From Castanea sativa (Eukaryota; Streptophyta; Magnoliopsida; Fagales; Fagaceae): a stretch of 64,000 nt of DNA. The position numbers and the translations under genes were made by a program. Below the pieces are notes generated by a model. That model saw nothing but the letters and a program-made list of their open reading frames with translations. It was not told where the DNA came from and ran no database searches. The DNA lies in assembly GCF_040712315.1 (NCBI RefSeq), contig NC_134016.1, forward strand, positions 6,560,782 to 6,624,781, in the 5' to 3' direction. This document shows, in pieces, positions 24,116 to 36,400 of this stretch (its first letter is position 1; the number at the start of each line of letters is the position of its first letter).

Positions 24116-25059
24116 TTCTATTTCTTCGTATTAGGTGAAATAAATCAGAGATGGGTTGACTGACTTGTGAACGAATTAATGTATCTTGGAGAAGATTCAG
24201 ACTGCTCGTAACCCATCCAAAAGACACGGTCCGAGTTAGTATGACCGTAATCCTCCATTGTCAAAGTATGCATCACTTACTATACCTAATAATAGGAAAA
24301 ATTGACATGATTTTTTTTTTTTTAATGTGAAAATTGAGAAATAAGTGCTAGTTCCAAACCATCTCAAAATGATGTCATTATTTTCTTGCAAAGTATATTT
24401 GATTTTGGTATAATATAAACAATTTGTAAGTTAAGCGGAATATTATATTTGTTATCTGAAAAATGTTCTAATTTTTGTAATTTTTTTTTTCTTTTTGGGT
24501 TGTTACAAGGGAATAATGCATTTGGATAATGTATAATTTTGATTAGAAAATACAATTAATCTTGATTATTTCATACGGAAAATAGAATTACTTTGCATTT
24601 ATGGGGAATTTAGCCAACATTTTATAAAACATTTGTTTGCATTTCATCACATAATGGAAACACGAAACTTACATATGAAGAATTAACTATATTACCAAAA
24701 TGTTTCTCACCAGAATAAATACCAACATTTTTTCCTTCCATACTATTTAAACTAGTTTATAACCTCTCGTACATGCATAAATACAATTAAAAATAATCTT
24801 AATTAACACACACGTGTGTGTGTGTTTCTACTTAGTTAGTAACAGATAATACATGCATATTCGTAATATTACATAAATGACTTACAAATTTGAATTATTT
24901 TCGGTTTAGACAAAAAAGTAGCTCATAAAAGTAAAGTATTTGAAACTCTTTTTTTTTTTTTAATTTTATATATTGAGTTAGATATATGATTAGATTTTTT
25001 ATGATTTATTTGTATTGGATTTCTCGTTTTCTACCTTGAATTAACTCAGTTGTCACAAA
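24116..25059. other. Intergenic stretch upstream of the intact kinase
   Basis: Strongly AT-rich, with T- and A-runs and a (TG)n run at 24811-24826. It should contain the promoter of the kinase, but no convincing TATA box position can be tied to a start site. I see no gene. Confidence 0.55.
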
Positions 25060-25575
25060 ACCAAATTTATCAGTTTGCCAAGATTTATACTCTCAAATTT
25101 GTGCTTGTGTGAGTGTTTTTCATAGAAATTCTTCTAGTTCATGTTATCTTCTTGAAAAATCATTTAGTTTCTATCATTTCAACAACTGAAAGTGAGAATG
25201 AGCGTTTGGGGTATATAAAAGTTTCGGGAGACTATTCTTTTGAAAACCCAAATGGACAAAATAGTCCATGCCAAGGCCCAGTCCCAGATAGGAAATCAAG
25301 GAAATCAATTGACCCCCATTTCTATTTGCGTTACAAGCTGAAGGCACATAAAGGGAACTATCCACTGACTCGCATCCACCATTGATTCTAGCTACCACGG
25401 AATCTTAGTGAACAAGTACATACTTTAGGGCTACCATTTCTCGTACACAATGCCATTTCTCCACAAAAGAAAGGAATATTGGAATTTTCAACCAATGCAG
25501 CAGATTCTAGCACCCATTTATTGCTTATAAAGCTCCTAATGCTATAGCTGCCATCAGAACCCAACTTTTAAAGTA
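25060..25575. pseudogene. Third G-type lectin kinase copy, rearranged fragment
   Basis: Minus-strand pieces at about 25575-25430 (ISNKWVLESAALVENSNIPF, then CGEMALCTRN) and 25405-25265 (CESVDSSLYVPSACNANRNG, then YLGLGLGMDYF) match the S-locus region of the intact kinase. The next part of the protein, the PAN region (LSVCQDLYSQI, HRNSSSSCYLLE, ENERLGYIKVSGDYSFENPN), lies on the plus strand at about 25060-25262. A segment was therefore inverted at about 25262. No kinase domain remains and frames are broken. Confidence 0.8.
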
Positions 25576-25672
25576 GAATAGTAATATAGATCAATGCCGA
25601 ATAGTAATATAGATCAATGCCAAATAATTTAGTATTTGGAACATGTGATGTAGGTGATTTTTTTTTTTTTTA

Positions 25673-25708
25673 GTGTGCTAAATGCTAAATATTTAGCATT
25701 TAGCACAC
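25673..25708. repeat. 36-bp perfect palindrome
   Basis: GTGTGCTAAATGCTAAAT is followed at once by its exact reverse complement, with no spacer. It is preceded by a 13-base T-run. It may be the joined ends of a decayed inverted-repeat transposon or a recombination product. Confidence 0.95.
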
Positions 25709-25859
25709 CTAATGCTAGTGCTCTTAGGTTTTAAATACTACCTAATTGTAGATTATTAAATATTGAATGATGGAATAAGGATATCATAACAAAACCAAAA
25801 TAATCTGACAATGTACAATCAAATTCTAATAAAATAAAAATAGAAATTGATGACAAAAA

Positions 25860-26415
25860 AAGATTTGTTAAACATCAAGGCATTCTATGTTAGACATTCA
25901 AGCATTTTTCGAGAAAACAGAAAATAGAAAATTAGGATATGTCCATCGAAGTCTTTGAAAGAAACAGAAAATTAGACATGTTTGACATTCAAGCATTTGT
26001 CGAGAAAACAAAAATAGAAAATTAGGATATGTCCATCAAAGTATTTGTGAAGAAAGAAACAGAAATTTGGACATGCTCATCCAAGCATTTGATTAAAATC
26101 AAAAAGATTTAACCCAGACATTCATCTAAGCATTTGAATAAAATCAAAGAGAATTAACCTAGACGTTCATTTAAGCACGCGAATAAAATAAAAAAAAGAC
26201 TTAGACATGTGAATAAATTCAAAGAAACACATAGACTTGTTCATGTAAGTGTGAGAATAAAATCAAAGAAATACCTAGACATGTTTATTTAAGTAATTAA
26301 ATTAAAAATAAGAGAAATAGAAATACCTAGACATACTAATCTACGCATACAAATAAAATAATAAAATTTGAAATTGCTAGACACGTTGATCTAAGCATAC
26401 AAGTAAAAAGAAAAA
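25860..26415. repeat. Degenerate minisatellite, units of about 45-55 bp
   Basis: The motif CCTAGACATGTTCATCTAAG followed by CATTTGAATAAAATCAAAGA recurs about ten times with drift, e.g. near 25895, 25985, 26070, 26115, 26160, 26210, 26275, 26325 and 26380. Unit length varies and no frame is maintained. Confidence 0.75.
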
Positions 26416-29009
26416 ATTATAATACAGAATTGATCTCATTCTTCATTTTAAATGTAAATGTAGGACTCGTTTTTACCATAAATGTGGACAAAGACATCAT
26501 TTCGGCCAATGTGAAGGCAAGGACCTCAGTGGATTAATGGTTGTAGTGTTGATAGTGATAGCCAGTTTGTTATTTCTATGTTATTTATTTTTACATAAAT
26601 TAAGAGTTCTGTCAAAGTTAGATTTGGTTTAACTTTAAGTAATATTATATCATTTAATATATTTTTTTATAGGTTTTAAATTTTGACAAATCTATTGTTG
26701 AACTGTGTTTTCTCTTTAATCAATGTCACACCACTTAATATTTTTTATTTTAAGTTATACCGATAGATTATATTTTCTTTATATATCTTCCGTGCTTAGA
26801 AAATTTCAAAATAATTTGAGATCAATAACTATTTTGTGTATGTGTAATTGTATATTTTGATGATAATAAATAAATCATAACGTAGCAACATATTGCGCAT
26901 CCTGAGATACTAGAAACTAGAGCCAAAGGAACTCAGCAAGAAAAGAACACCTTTGAATGTTGACATAACAAGTACCCAAGGATATAACTCCCAATTAGCC
27001 TCGTTAGAATATCTGGTTCAAGACCAGTGCCCATTGTATTGTATTTTAATTCTTGTGATGTAGGTATAGTAAACCTATGTTGTCATGTTTATATAAAGGC
27101 CTCTTTCTATCAATTTATTAGGTTTTAACATGTTATCGAAATGGACATGATTTGGGTACAGTGCATAGGACACACTAGACCCAATCCTTGTCCTAGCAAA
27201 ATTAAGATTGGACTGCTCAGGGGCAGAGTTAAAAATTTTTGTATGGAAGGACAGAAGTCTCATGGTGATTTACAATTCAAGAAAATCCAAAGTCCAGCAT
27301 GCATACATACATACGTGCATGTCTTCCTACATTAGTTAAAAAAAATATTTATCAAATCCAAAGCAATAACTTGTGTGTGTGTATGTGCATGTGTATGTGT
27401 ATGTGTATGTCTTCCTTTATTAGAGCAAAACTTAAGTACCATACATTAAGTAGAGTACATTAAGTTCTTTAATTAAATTTAACATCGATTTATCATGACC
27501 AATAAAATACAAATAATGTTATCATTTTTAAGAACAATTAAATTCAATACAAGGGTTTTTTTTTTGTTTAATTCTTAGAACAAGTTAATATAAAAATTAT
27601 TGAGAGAAAGTAGTAAATACATCAGCATCTAGAGCCACAGAAAATCAATGATGAAGGGTCTTCCCTGGCACTAGTTATTGCTATTACTTTACCCACACAC
27701 TCTCTATAATTCTCACACTACTACACTAGTACAACGTAGGTCCTTGAAAATTTATGAGATATGGTCTTAGCTAAAAAAAAGAATTATACAAATATATATA
27801 TTGGCACATGGCTTACGTACTTAAAAGAGTAATGGAAAAAGAGCCAAGGACACAAAAGTGAAAAGGGCGTTAGGGTGAGGGAACTTTCATGGCTGACACA
27901 TTGGAAGGGAGGCCAAGCTTTTCTCTTGGAGGGGGGCAGCTCTTAAATAAATGGTAGAAAGACCTATTTTTACCTACTATTAGAGAGGTTTTAAAAATTT
28001 TGGGGAGGGCCAATGGTTAACATGGCTCCGCCCTTGGGACTGCTTTTCTTCTCCTTTTCGGCATCCCCACTCGCAATGTCACTATACAAGCATTTTTGCC
28101 GCCATTCATGCTCTACCCATTCGAAATATAACGTTTGGTAACAATTTTTTGTTTTTAATTTTCGGAAACTTGTTTTTGGTAATATAAAGAAAAAAAATTG
28201 TATTTTTTAAATCAAAAACATGTTTGGATAGTTGAAATTAAAAAAAAAAAAAAAAAGTTTTTTGAAGAAAAAAATAGAAAATACAAAAATATGTTGTTAC
28301 TAGAAGTTGGACTCTAATACTAACTCATTAAATGAGACAAATTTATTAAATCAAACGAGTGTTTTCATTGACTTTTTAAAACTAAAAACTGAAAACAGCA
28401 TTTTGCATGTTTTTAGTTTCATTCACAAATTGAGTTTTAAGAACAGTTTTTGTTTTCTATCCATTTTAAATTACCAAACAAGTTTTTTAGTTTTAAAAAT
28501 AGAAAATTATTTTTGAAAACAGAAAATAAGGAGAAAAAATAGTTATCAAACATACCCTAAACTTTCTAAGCATTCTTTCGAGCCATTAATCATACAACTT
28601 GAAAGAACAAGCGATCTTTGGTTCAAAAGTTACACAAAGTCACACACACACCAACCAAAAAAAAAAACCCCAAATCAATGTCTTGACTTCATTATAAAGA
28701 ACAATCATTATAGAGATGGCATCATAAATTGAAACCCTATCTTATGTAAAAAAAAAATTAAAAAGAAAATCACTCAATTCTAAAGATTTCAAGATGATTT
28801 GCAAAACACTACTGAAATCAGCTCCAAAAACCGCCACATGCCACCAAATCTTCTTGCTAGGTGCCTCCATGCATCATTCCACACGTGCACTCAAGCCCTT
28901 ATGCACCACATGAGTACTATGTTTCCTCCTCTCCCGATCATACGTTCGCATTGATAAATTTGAGCCTGAGTGGTAACTTAACTTTAGGGCTTAAATTTAC
29001 TAAACCTTG
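26416..29009. other. Gene-poor intergenic region
   Basis: AT-rich. A short plus-strand piece at about 26449-26530 reads KCKCRTRFYHKCGQRHHFGQ, which resembles a gag zinc knuckle. A possible copia-type LTR end lies near 26960-27130, with TATATAAAGG followed by a T-rich end and AACATGTTATC. A TG-rich repeat is at 27373-27412. A MITE-like unit is at 28125-28560. I find no supportable gene. Confidence 0.5.
28125..28560. mobile_element. MITE with GTTTGGTAACAATTTTTTG ends
   Basis: The left end ACGTTTGGTAACAATTTTTT is mirrored by the right end, which on the minus strand reads GTATGTTTGATAACTATTTT. The interior is A/T-rich with repeated TTTTTGAAAACAGAAAA-like inverted motifs. It is a non-coding hAT-like family member; exact ends are uncertain by a few bases. 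Confidence 0.55.
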
Positions 29010-29011
29010 TA

Positions 29012-29858
29012 TTTTCGACAAGAGTATCATGTTTACTTAGTAAAGTAATACTTTTTTTTATAACAATGCTACACAACAAATTCACAAACTTGTTTTATAA
29101 CTTATTAAGATGACAGATTCTGATTAGTACATCACTTTCACTAGAACTATCGCTCAAATTACTTTCATTGCACACCAATCACAACCAATCATCTCGACAA
29201 GAGCCTCATGTTTACTTAGTAAAGTAATACTTTTTTTGACAACAATGCTACACAACAAATTCACAAACTTGTTTTTATAACTTATTGAGATGACAGATTC
29301 TGATTAGTACATCACTTTTACTAGGACTATCGCTCAAATTACTTTCATTGTACACTAATCACAACCAATCATCTCGACAAGAGCCTCATGTTTACTTAGT
29401 AAAGTAATACTTTTTTTGACAACAATGCTACACAACAAATTCACAAACTTGTTTTTATAACTTATTGAGATGACAAATTAGTACATCACTTTTACTAGGA
29501 CTATCGCTCAAATTACTTTCATTGTACACTAATCACAACCAATCATCTCGACAAGAGCCTCATGTTTACTTAGTAAAGTAATACTTTTTTTGACAACAAT
29601 GCTACACAACAAATTCACAAACTTATTTTATAACTTATTGAGATGACAGATTCTGATTAGTACATCACTTTCACTAGGACTATCGCTCAAATTACTTTCA
29701 TTGTACACCAATCACAACCAATCATCTCGACAAGAGCCTCGTGTTTACTTAGTAAAGTAATACTTTTTTTGACAACAATGCTACACAACAAATTCACAAA
29801 CTTGTTTTATAACTTATTGAGATGACAACAATGCTACACAACAAATTCACAAATTCAC
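29012..29858. repeat. Tandem array, about 4.7 copies of a ~179-bp unit
   Basis: The anchor CGACAAGAG starts at 29016, 29195, 29375, 29549 and 29728, giving spacings of 179, 180, 174 and 179 bp. Copies 2-5 are nearly identical; copy 1 is more diverged; copy 4 start is shifted by a 6-bp deletion (loss of GATTCT) in the unit before it. The last unit breaks off near 29858 after a duplicated short motif. The unit is non-coding. Confidence 0.95.
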
Positions 29859-30413
29859 AATTATGAAAATATTTGTAAAATTTGTTACATCTTTAGACCG
29901 CTTGTTTTCCCTACTCAAAGACTACTTGTTTTCCTCACTCAAATTTAAACCTTACTACACAAAGATCACTGAGGGACTATACCTAACTCCATGGGATATT
30001 GATATTGGGATCAATGAGATTTATCCTATAGTATTATTACCTTCCCAGACCCACCACAAGAAATCCTCCTTTCCTTTTTTGCTCAATATAAATAGAAAAA
30101 AAGGGGGGAAATGTAAAAGTTTCAGTTTTTTTTTTTTTGGATAAAATTTTCAGTTATTAATTGGGCAGAGCTGCATATTTCTCTAAACCAGTCACGTTGG
30201 CAGCACCAAGAGGCTTAGCCTCCTGATCATTTGCACCACACATAGGAATACATAGAGGTACAATAACATCGATTTTTATAATAAATTCAGTTTTCACAAT
30301 TATAAACTTAATGTGTCATTGCACCCATGTATCATAATTTGGCAACTAAAGAAAAAATCCTCCATACAGCAAAGGGTACGAAGTTAACAAGACTTTGATC
30401 TTATGACACAGCT

Positions 30414-33400
30414 TCACACCTTCCTCATGAGGACATACAGCCTCTGATCAAGCTCAAACTTGTTGCAATGAGATGGATCTCCCCTCAGCATCATCAGAAG
30501 CCCACCAAACGAAACATTTATCTCCCTGAAGAAAAAAGCAGAACCTGATGTAAAAGCTTTCTAAAATAGATGACTAGAAAACTTCTAAAATAGATGACTA
30601 GAAAACTACCAAAGGGTCCAAAACCCTTGGAATAGTGATTGTTATTGCAGCATTTAACTGATATGCATTGAGCTTAAGATAAATTAATATTTTTTTTTGA
30701 TAAACTAGAACTTTCAAGCTTAAGCTGCACCTTAGTTTCTCAACAAACAAAAAAAAAAGCTGCACCTAAGCACTACAATTGGCCCTCATTGAAACTTAGG
30801 GTGGAGTTTGTGCAAAGGCACAATTTCTTTTCTCTTGGTAAGTTTTGGATCAAAAGGAGTGAAAACGGGAGATTCAAACTAATGACCTCTGCTTCATAAG
30901 ACATGGTCCCCAACCGAATGCACTACCTTTTTGGGATTGTGAATAGGCACACTTTTGACAACCTTATCCACAATAATGGCAAGAACTGCACAGTTCTGAA
31001 CCATCCATGTTGCAGACAGTGCAGATCAGATGCCATACCAACAATCATTTATGGATATGACATAGTTAACCGGACTAAACACACTTAAGTGAGTAACTAA
31101 AACAACTAGCAGCTACGTTTTTCTTTGCTTAGCATCTATAAACATTTATAACAACTCAAGACATGTAAAAAAGAATTAATGTCTGAAGAGTAGCACTACA
31201 TACGCTTTAATTCCACGTCCTGAACCATCTGCAATTTTATACAGTTTCCCATACATGACATAATCAAATCTATCTGCAAGTGACTGCCGACTGCCCTGGA
31301 AAATAATTAAGAATTAATTTATTAGGGCCTCAATAATTTGAAGATCCACAAAATTCAGGAAAAGCAAACAACCAAAATACAACAAAGAACAATGAATTTT
31401 TTAGTGGCTCAAAGAACTTTTATCATTGAAACTTAAAGAAACAGTTAAGAGAAACGGTAGGAACTAAAAAAATGCACAGGCACAGTACAATAACATTTAT
31501 AAAGGCTTTAAAAAAAAACTTTATAAAGAAATGGTAGAAACGAGAAACTCAAAAAATGCACAGGCACCATAGAAGCCAAGTTTACTAGCTGTTAAAGATC
31601 AGTCAATGTAACAATTCATCTATGAAGCACGGCTGCATTTCGGGATTCGGGTGCGGGTGCGGGACTCGGCAATTTTTGAAAAAGTAGGGTGCGGGTGCGG
31701 GTGCGGCAATTAAAAAATTATTAAAAATATTTTTATTTATATTTTTAATATATTGCTAAACATACTTTTTTCACATTATATAAATATATACCAAATTTAA
31801 GAGCAATAGTAAATAATAACTAGAGTACAGAGAATGGGAGAGAGCCTAGCTAAAGAGAAATTTTTTTTTTTTTTTGAATTTCGGCCGGTATTGGCCGATT
31901 TCGTTGGTACCGGTTTGCGCCCGATACGTACCGAATCGGCGCGAATCGGCCCGATTTCGCGCGCATTGGCCCGAATCAGCGCGAATCGCACCGAAACAAG
32001 TATTTTTTTAATGCCCGACGCGGCATGGACGCGCAGGCAGCGGCGTCGCCTGCGCGTCCCCGCGTCGGGCCGCGTCGGACGCGGGTGCGGCGGGCCAAAC
32101 GCCGCACCCGTGCTTCCCAGCAATTCATCATGATGAACCTGCCGTCAATTCCATCACTATAACAGCTATAGAAAGAGACATTTAACCAAGAAAAAAAATC
32201 TGCCAAAAATGAGGTTCTAGGGTTGAAAATCCCAAAAGGCTACATAATGCAGGAGAGCCTATGAAATTCCTAGTCAATGGACTGTCTTGCAATGAAGTGG
32301 GTGGCAGTTGATTGTTCAAGGTGATACAAAATTGGTAAGGTTTATCAACACCGTTTTGATGTCCCACAAGAAGCTATCAAATGCAGAGTAATTAAGGGCC
32401 AGTTCACAGTCAAAATATCATGGAAGAACTTAGGGAGAGGGTAAAAAAGCAAGGCAACTATTTCTCCAATAAACAAAAACTGTCTAATTCTCAATTAAAC
32501 CAGGTTTGACTTCATTTAGCTGCAACAAGACATGATTACAGAATTCTAAATAACTCACCTAATAAACACCCAATTGACAAACTCGAAATAAGAATACACG
32601 CGTGTGAGTAGTTGTGACACAATGAGGCTTAATTGAGAAGGTGCCGTAAATAGACCACAACTTAGGTTCTGGGCAGGACTACTTTAAGTCTTTAATCTAC
32701 AGTTCTACCATAAAAACACCAGTATTCTAAAGCTAATGACTCAAATTAAAACTGCTTCAACCCTATTTAACCCTGCACACTCACACACAGGGACTTCCAA
32801 ACGTACGTAAAACTCATATTCATCAAACACCACATGTAAACCCCCTATATTACAAAATCAAAATTGTCACAACACTCTGCTACCAATAGTTAAAATAATT
32901 TTTGTTTTTAAAAAAAAAAAAGAAGCATAAACAAGTTGAGGATAATAAACTAATGCATACTACACAAGTATTACAATTACCGGAGTATAATAGCCCGTGT
33001 CAGGTGTTCCATCCAGATTTAGTGTTGGAGCTATTACCATAGCAAACTTATCACCTTCCTTCACTTCAAAATCCTTTGTAACCATCACATCCAGGTGCAT
33101 GAACATGTCAAACTTCTCACTTTTTGCTTCAACCCGAATAACTACAGAAACACATTGGATGAAATTGTGAACATAAAATGCCTACAAGACATGTATATCT
33201 AAAAAATACAAACAGATATCTAATCATGATAAATCTTTCTAGGTCAACTAAACATAGTACATTCCTATCTAATGTAGAGTCTAGCATAAATCAGCCCGCA
33301 AACACCATAAGTATAAAACATAACTTTACTGAAAAACCCTATACAACACTTTACCATTCAAAGGGCACCACCCCAAACACAAAGAATATAAAGAACATTG

Positions 33401-36400
33401 AGAATGTCTTCCACGGAAACTTTTTTATAATTGTAAACTCAACCATAGTAACAACTAAGGGAAATTTAGTTCTCCAGCCCTTAATAGAAATACATTACCA
33501 TCATACAGCCAGTGCAATTTTAGGATCACTGTTAAGCTAATAATGGAGAATTTAAGGACAGGTGTCACAGGTGGTGAGAAGTCAATTTCATTTTTCTTTT
33601 CGTTTATTCATTTGTAACTGTTAAGAGTCAATTCTGTAATTTTCTAGTTTCTGGAAATGGGTTGCACCATTGATCCATTAGATGTTATTTTGGGGTTTGA
33701 TTATTTTATTGGGCTTTGTTTGCGAGTTTAGTTATATAGTTTGGCCTTCGTTAACAAAGCCCATAGAGTCCAAGTCCTATTAGGGTTGGTTATTAGTCCT
33801 CTATTTATATGGATGTAATACTTTCTCTTCCTAAATTTTCAGAACCTATCAAGATTTGTATGATACAACCTTCTCTGAGGTGTGATGCCTACAAGTTTAT
33901 TCCTTTCTTTTCCATCCTTAAATTTCCAGAAACTTGAAAGCTGAAACCTAGCTCACACATGCATTGATTTTTCACCTTTAAAATCCTCAACTACGTATAC
34001 ATATAAAAGCCTCAAAGAACCCAAAACAGCTCAATTGCTGTTCACAGCACCGGAACAACCACCCAGACCTTAGATTTTCTTCTTTGTTTCATCCCCAAAT
34101 CCTACTATTCCTTTTCATCATTAGAAACCCTATATTACTTCCTATTTTCCAGCCTTTTTTGCATCAACCCCTAAGTCTAATTCCTTAAAATCCAAGCTGA
34201 CCAAAGCTGCCAGAGCCAGAGCGGATTTGACTAGGTTCCCTTTTTGTCCTACAACAACAGGTCCACTTGAGTATTCTACTTAACTGATATATGAAGAAAA
34301 AAAATTTATAAACAAGCATAGAATTTGTAAAAATTCCCAAACACATTCTAATGCTGGTTTCTACGCAGACTGTAGTGACAGTTTGATGATTATTTTGCAT
34401 TTCAATTAGGAAATAGTACAGCGCATCACAGTGCATAATGCAGCCATAAGCCTGCAGTTCCTGACGATTTTACTTTAAAAAAAAAAAAAAACTATAATCC
34501 CTCCAAGCCCTCATATTCTTTAAGTTCACAAGTTCTACTTAAACACAAGGCTCATAAGGGAATCAAATAGCATTGGATGGTCACATAAAAAGCTCGTATT
34601 ATTATGGTATTTCAAACTCTTAGAATGACATGAAGCAATGCTTTTTGATACTAAAAGGAGGCTGCCTTATCATTTCAGCTGATAAATAGCCAAAATATAA
34701 TTCACACAGCTAACAATGGGAGCAATAAATGTTCATTCATGATGCACCAACTTATTAAAATATATAGGTATAGTACTTATTTAAGGAGGAAAAGAAAAGG
34801 TTACCTACTGTTGGCAACATTCAACTAGTTGAAAACCCAGACAGTTCTGCTAATATATTAAGAAGTTTTACAACAATTTTTAAAGACCAACTCCGCAGAC
34901 TTCATTATACTTCATTATAGAGTGAAGCTTTGGACTGATCATTGGTGTGGGGAGTCTCCTCTTCAGTTGTCTTTTCCGAGCATGTATGGGATTGCATCCA
35001 ATAAAGAGGCATCGGTGGCCTCTTCTCTTGAACGGTTGGGGATTGAGGAGCGGAGAAGCTGGAATGTTCATTTTATTCGGAGACCTAATGATTGGGAAAT
35101 GGGTGGAGTGGATGATTTTCTCCGTACCTTGGGTTCTAATCTTCCTCCCACCGAAAATGTAGATCGTATGCGATGGAAGTTAACAAAGAATGGGGACTTT
35201 GATATTCATTCGTTTTACAATCAGTTGAGAAGCCCCGCACCCATTATCTTCCCTTGGAAAGGGGTTTGGAAGGTTAAGGCTCCTCGGCGTGTTTCCTTCT
35301 TTGTGTGGACTGCTGTATGGGATAGGATCCTTACAGGGGATAATTTGAGGGGTAGAGGGTTGGATTTTGTCAATTGGTGTATCATGTGCCGCAGTAATGG
35401 GGAGACGACGGATCATTTGTTACTTCACTGTGAAAAGGCTTCTCAACTGTGAAGTTTGGTTTTTAAATCTTTTGGGTTTTCTTGGGTCTTGCCTAGATCA
35501 GTTGCGGATACTCTATTCAGTTGGTGGAATTGGCCTGAAAAGCATTCATCTAGCATTTGGAATTTAGCTCCTTTATGCTTGATGTGGTGTCTCTGGAGGG
35601 AGCGCAATAGGAGGACGTTCAAGGACATGGAAAGCTCAGATGACCAACTTTTGGCCTCTCTTAGTGGCACTCTGTTTGATTGGTCTAGGGCTTGGAAACT
35701 CACCTCTAGTGATTCTCTCCCTATGTTCCTTAGTTCTCTCCTGTGTACTTAGTCTCTTTTCCTCTCTTTTCTTTTTTCTCTTTCTTTTTCCTTTGTACTT
35801 ACCTCTCTGCCTTATGTTTTTTGCATAAGGTAGTGTTCTTGAATGCATATATTTTTTACCTATCAAAAAAAAAAAAAAAGAGAAGCAATAGAAGAGGAAA
35901 GAATTTTTTATAATGACCTCCTATAACACCGCTGCTTTTGCTTTTGTATTATCATTGTGTGCCTTTTATTCCTTAAAGGCACTCTTTGTTCCTTCCTCTG
36001 TGTGATCTCTTCCCCACATAAAACTTGCTTTGACTCGTGTTGCTTATATGGCTCATGAACAACTACTCCCCCATTTCAGATACCCACTAGAAACTTTCAT
36101 AGTAGATATTTCTACAAGAGGTCCTACTTCAATCCTTGCAACACCCCTAGAGTAGTATTACATTACACCATTTAAAAATATAAGGCTTAAATACACTGTT
36201 GATCCCCTAAAGTTTAGTGCATTAGCAATTTTAGTCCCCCGAAGTTTAAAGTGATCACTTTTAGTCCATTAAATAATGTGGCTAAACTAAAAAACTGACT
36301 CATCATCACTCCGTAGGGATTAAAAGACATCACTTTAAGTTTGTTAGGGACTAAAAGCTATCACTTAAAACTTCAAGGACTGAAATCGCAGATGGGTTAA

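Noticed and set aside
26449..26530. Zinc-knuckle-like peptide (KCKC ... KCGQRHHFGQC)
   Set aside because: Too short and isolated to call a gag gene; mentioned only within the intergenic entry.
29012..29858. CRISPR-like repeat array
   Set aside because: Units are contiguous ~179-bp tandem copies with no unique spacers, in a plant nuclear genome.
31797..32133. Arg-rich open frames on both strands
   Set aside because: They arise from GC-rich MITE repeats without stop codons; no homology or start context.
33540..33900. Possible solo LTR with TGTTAAGAG start
   Set aside because: I could not find a matching CA end or target duplication, so it stays unannotated within NRPB8 intron 1.
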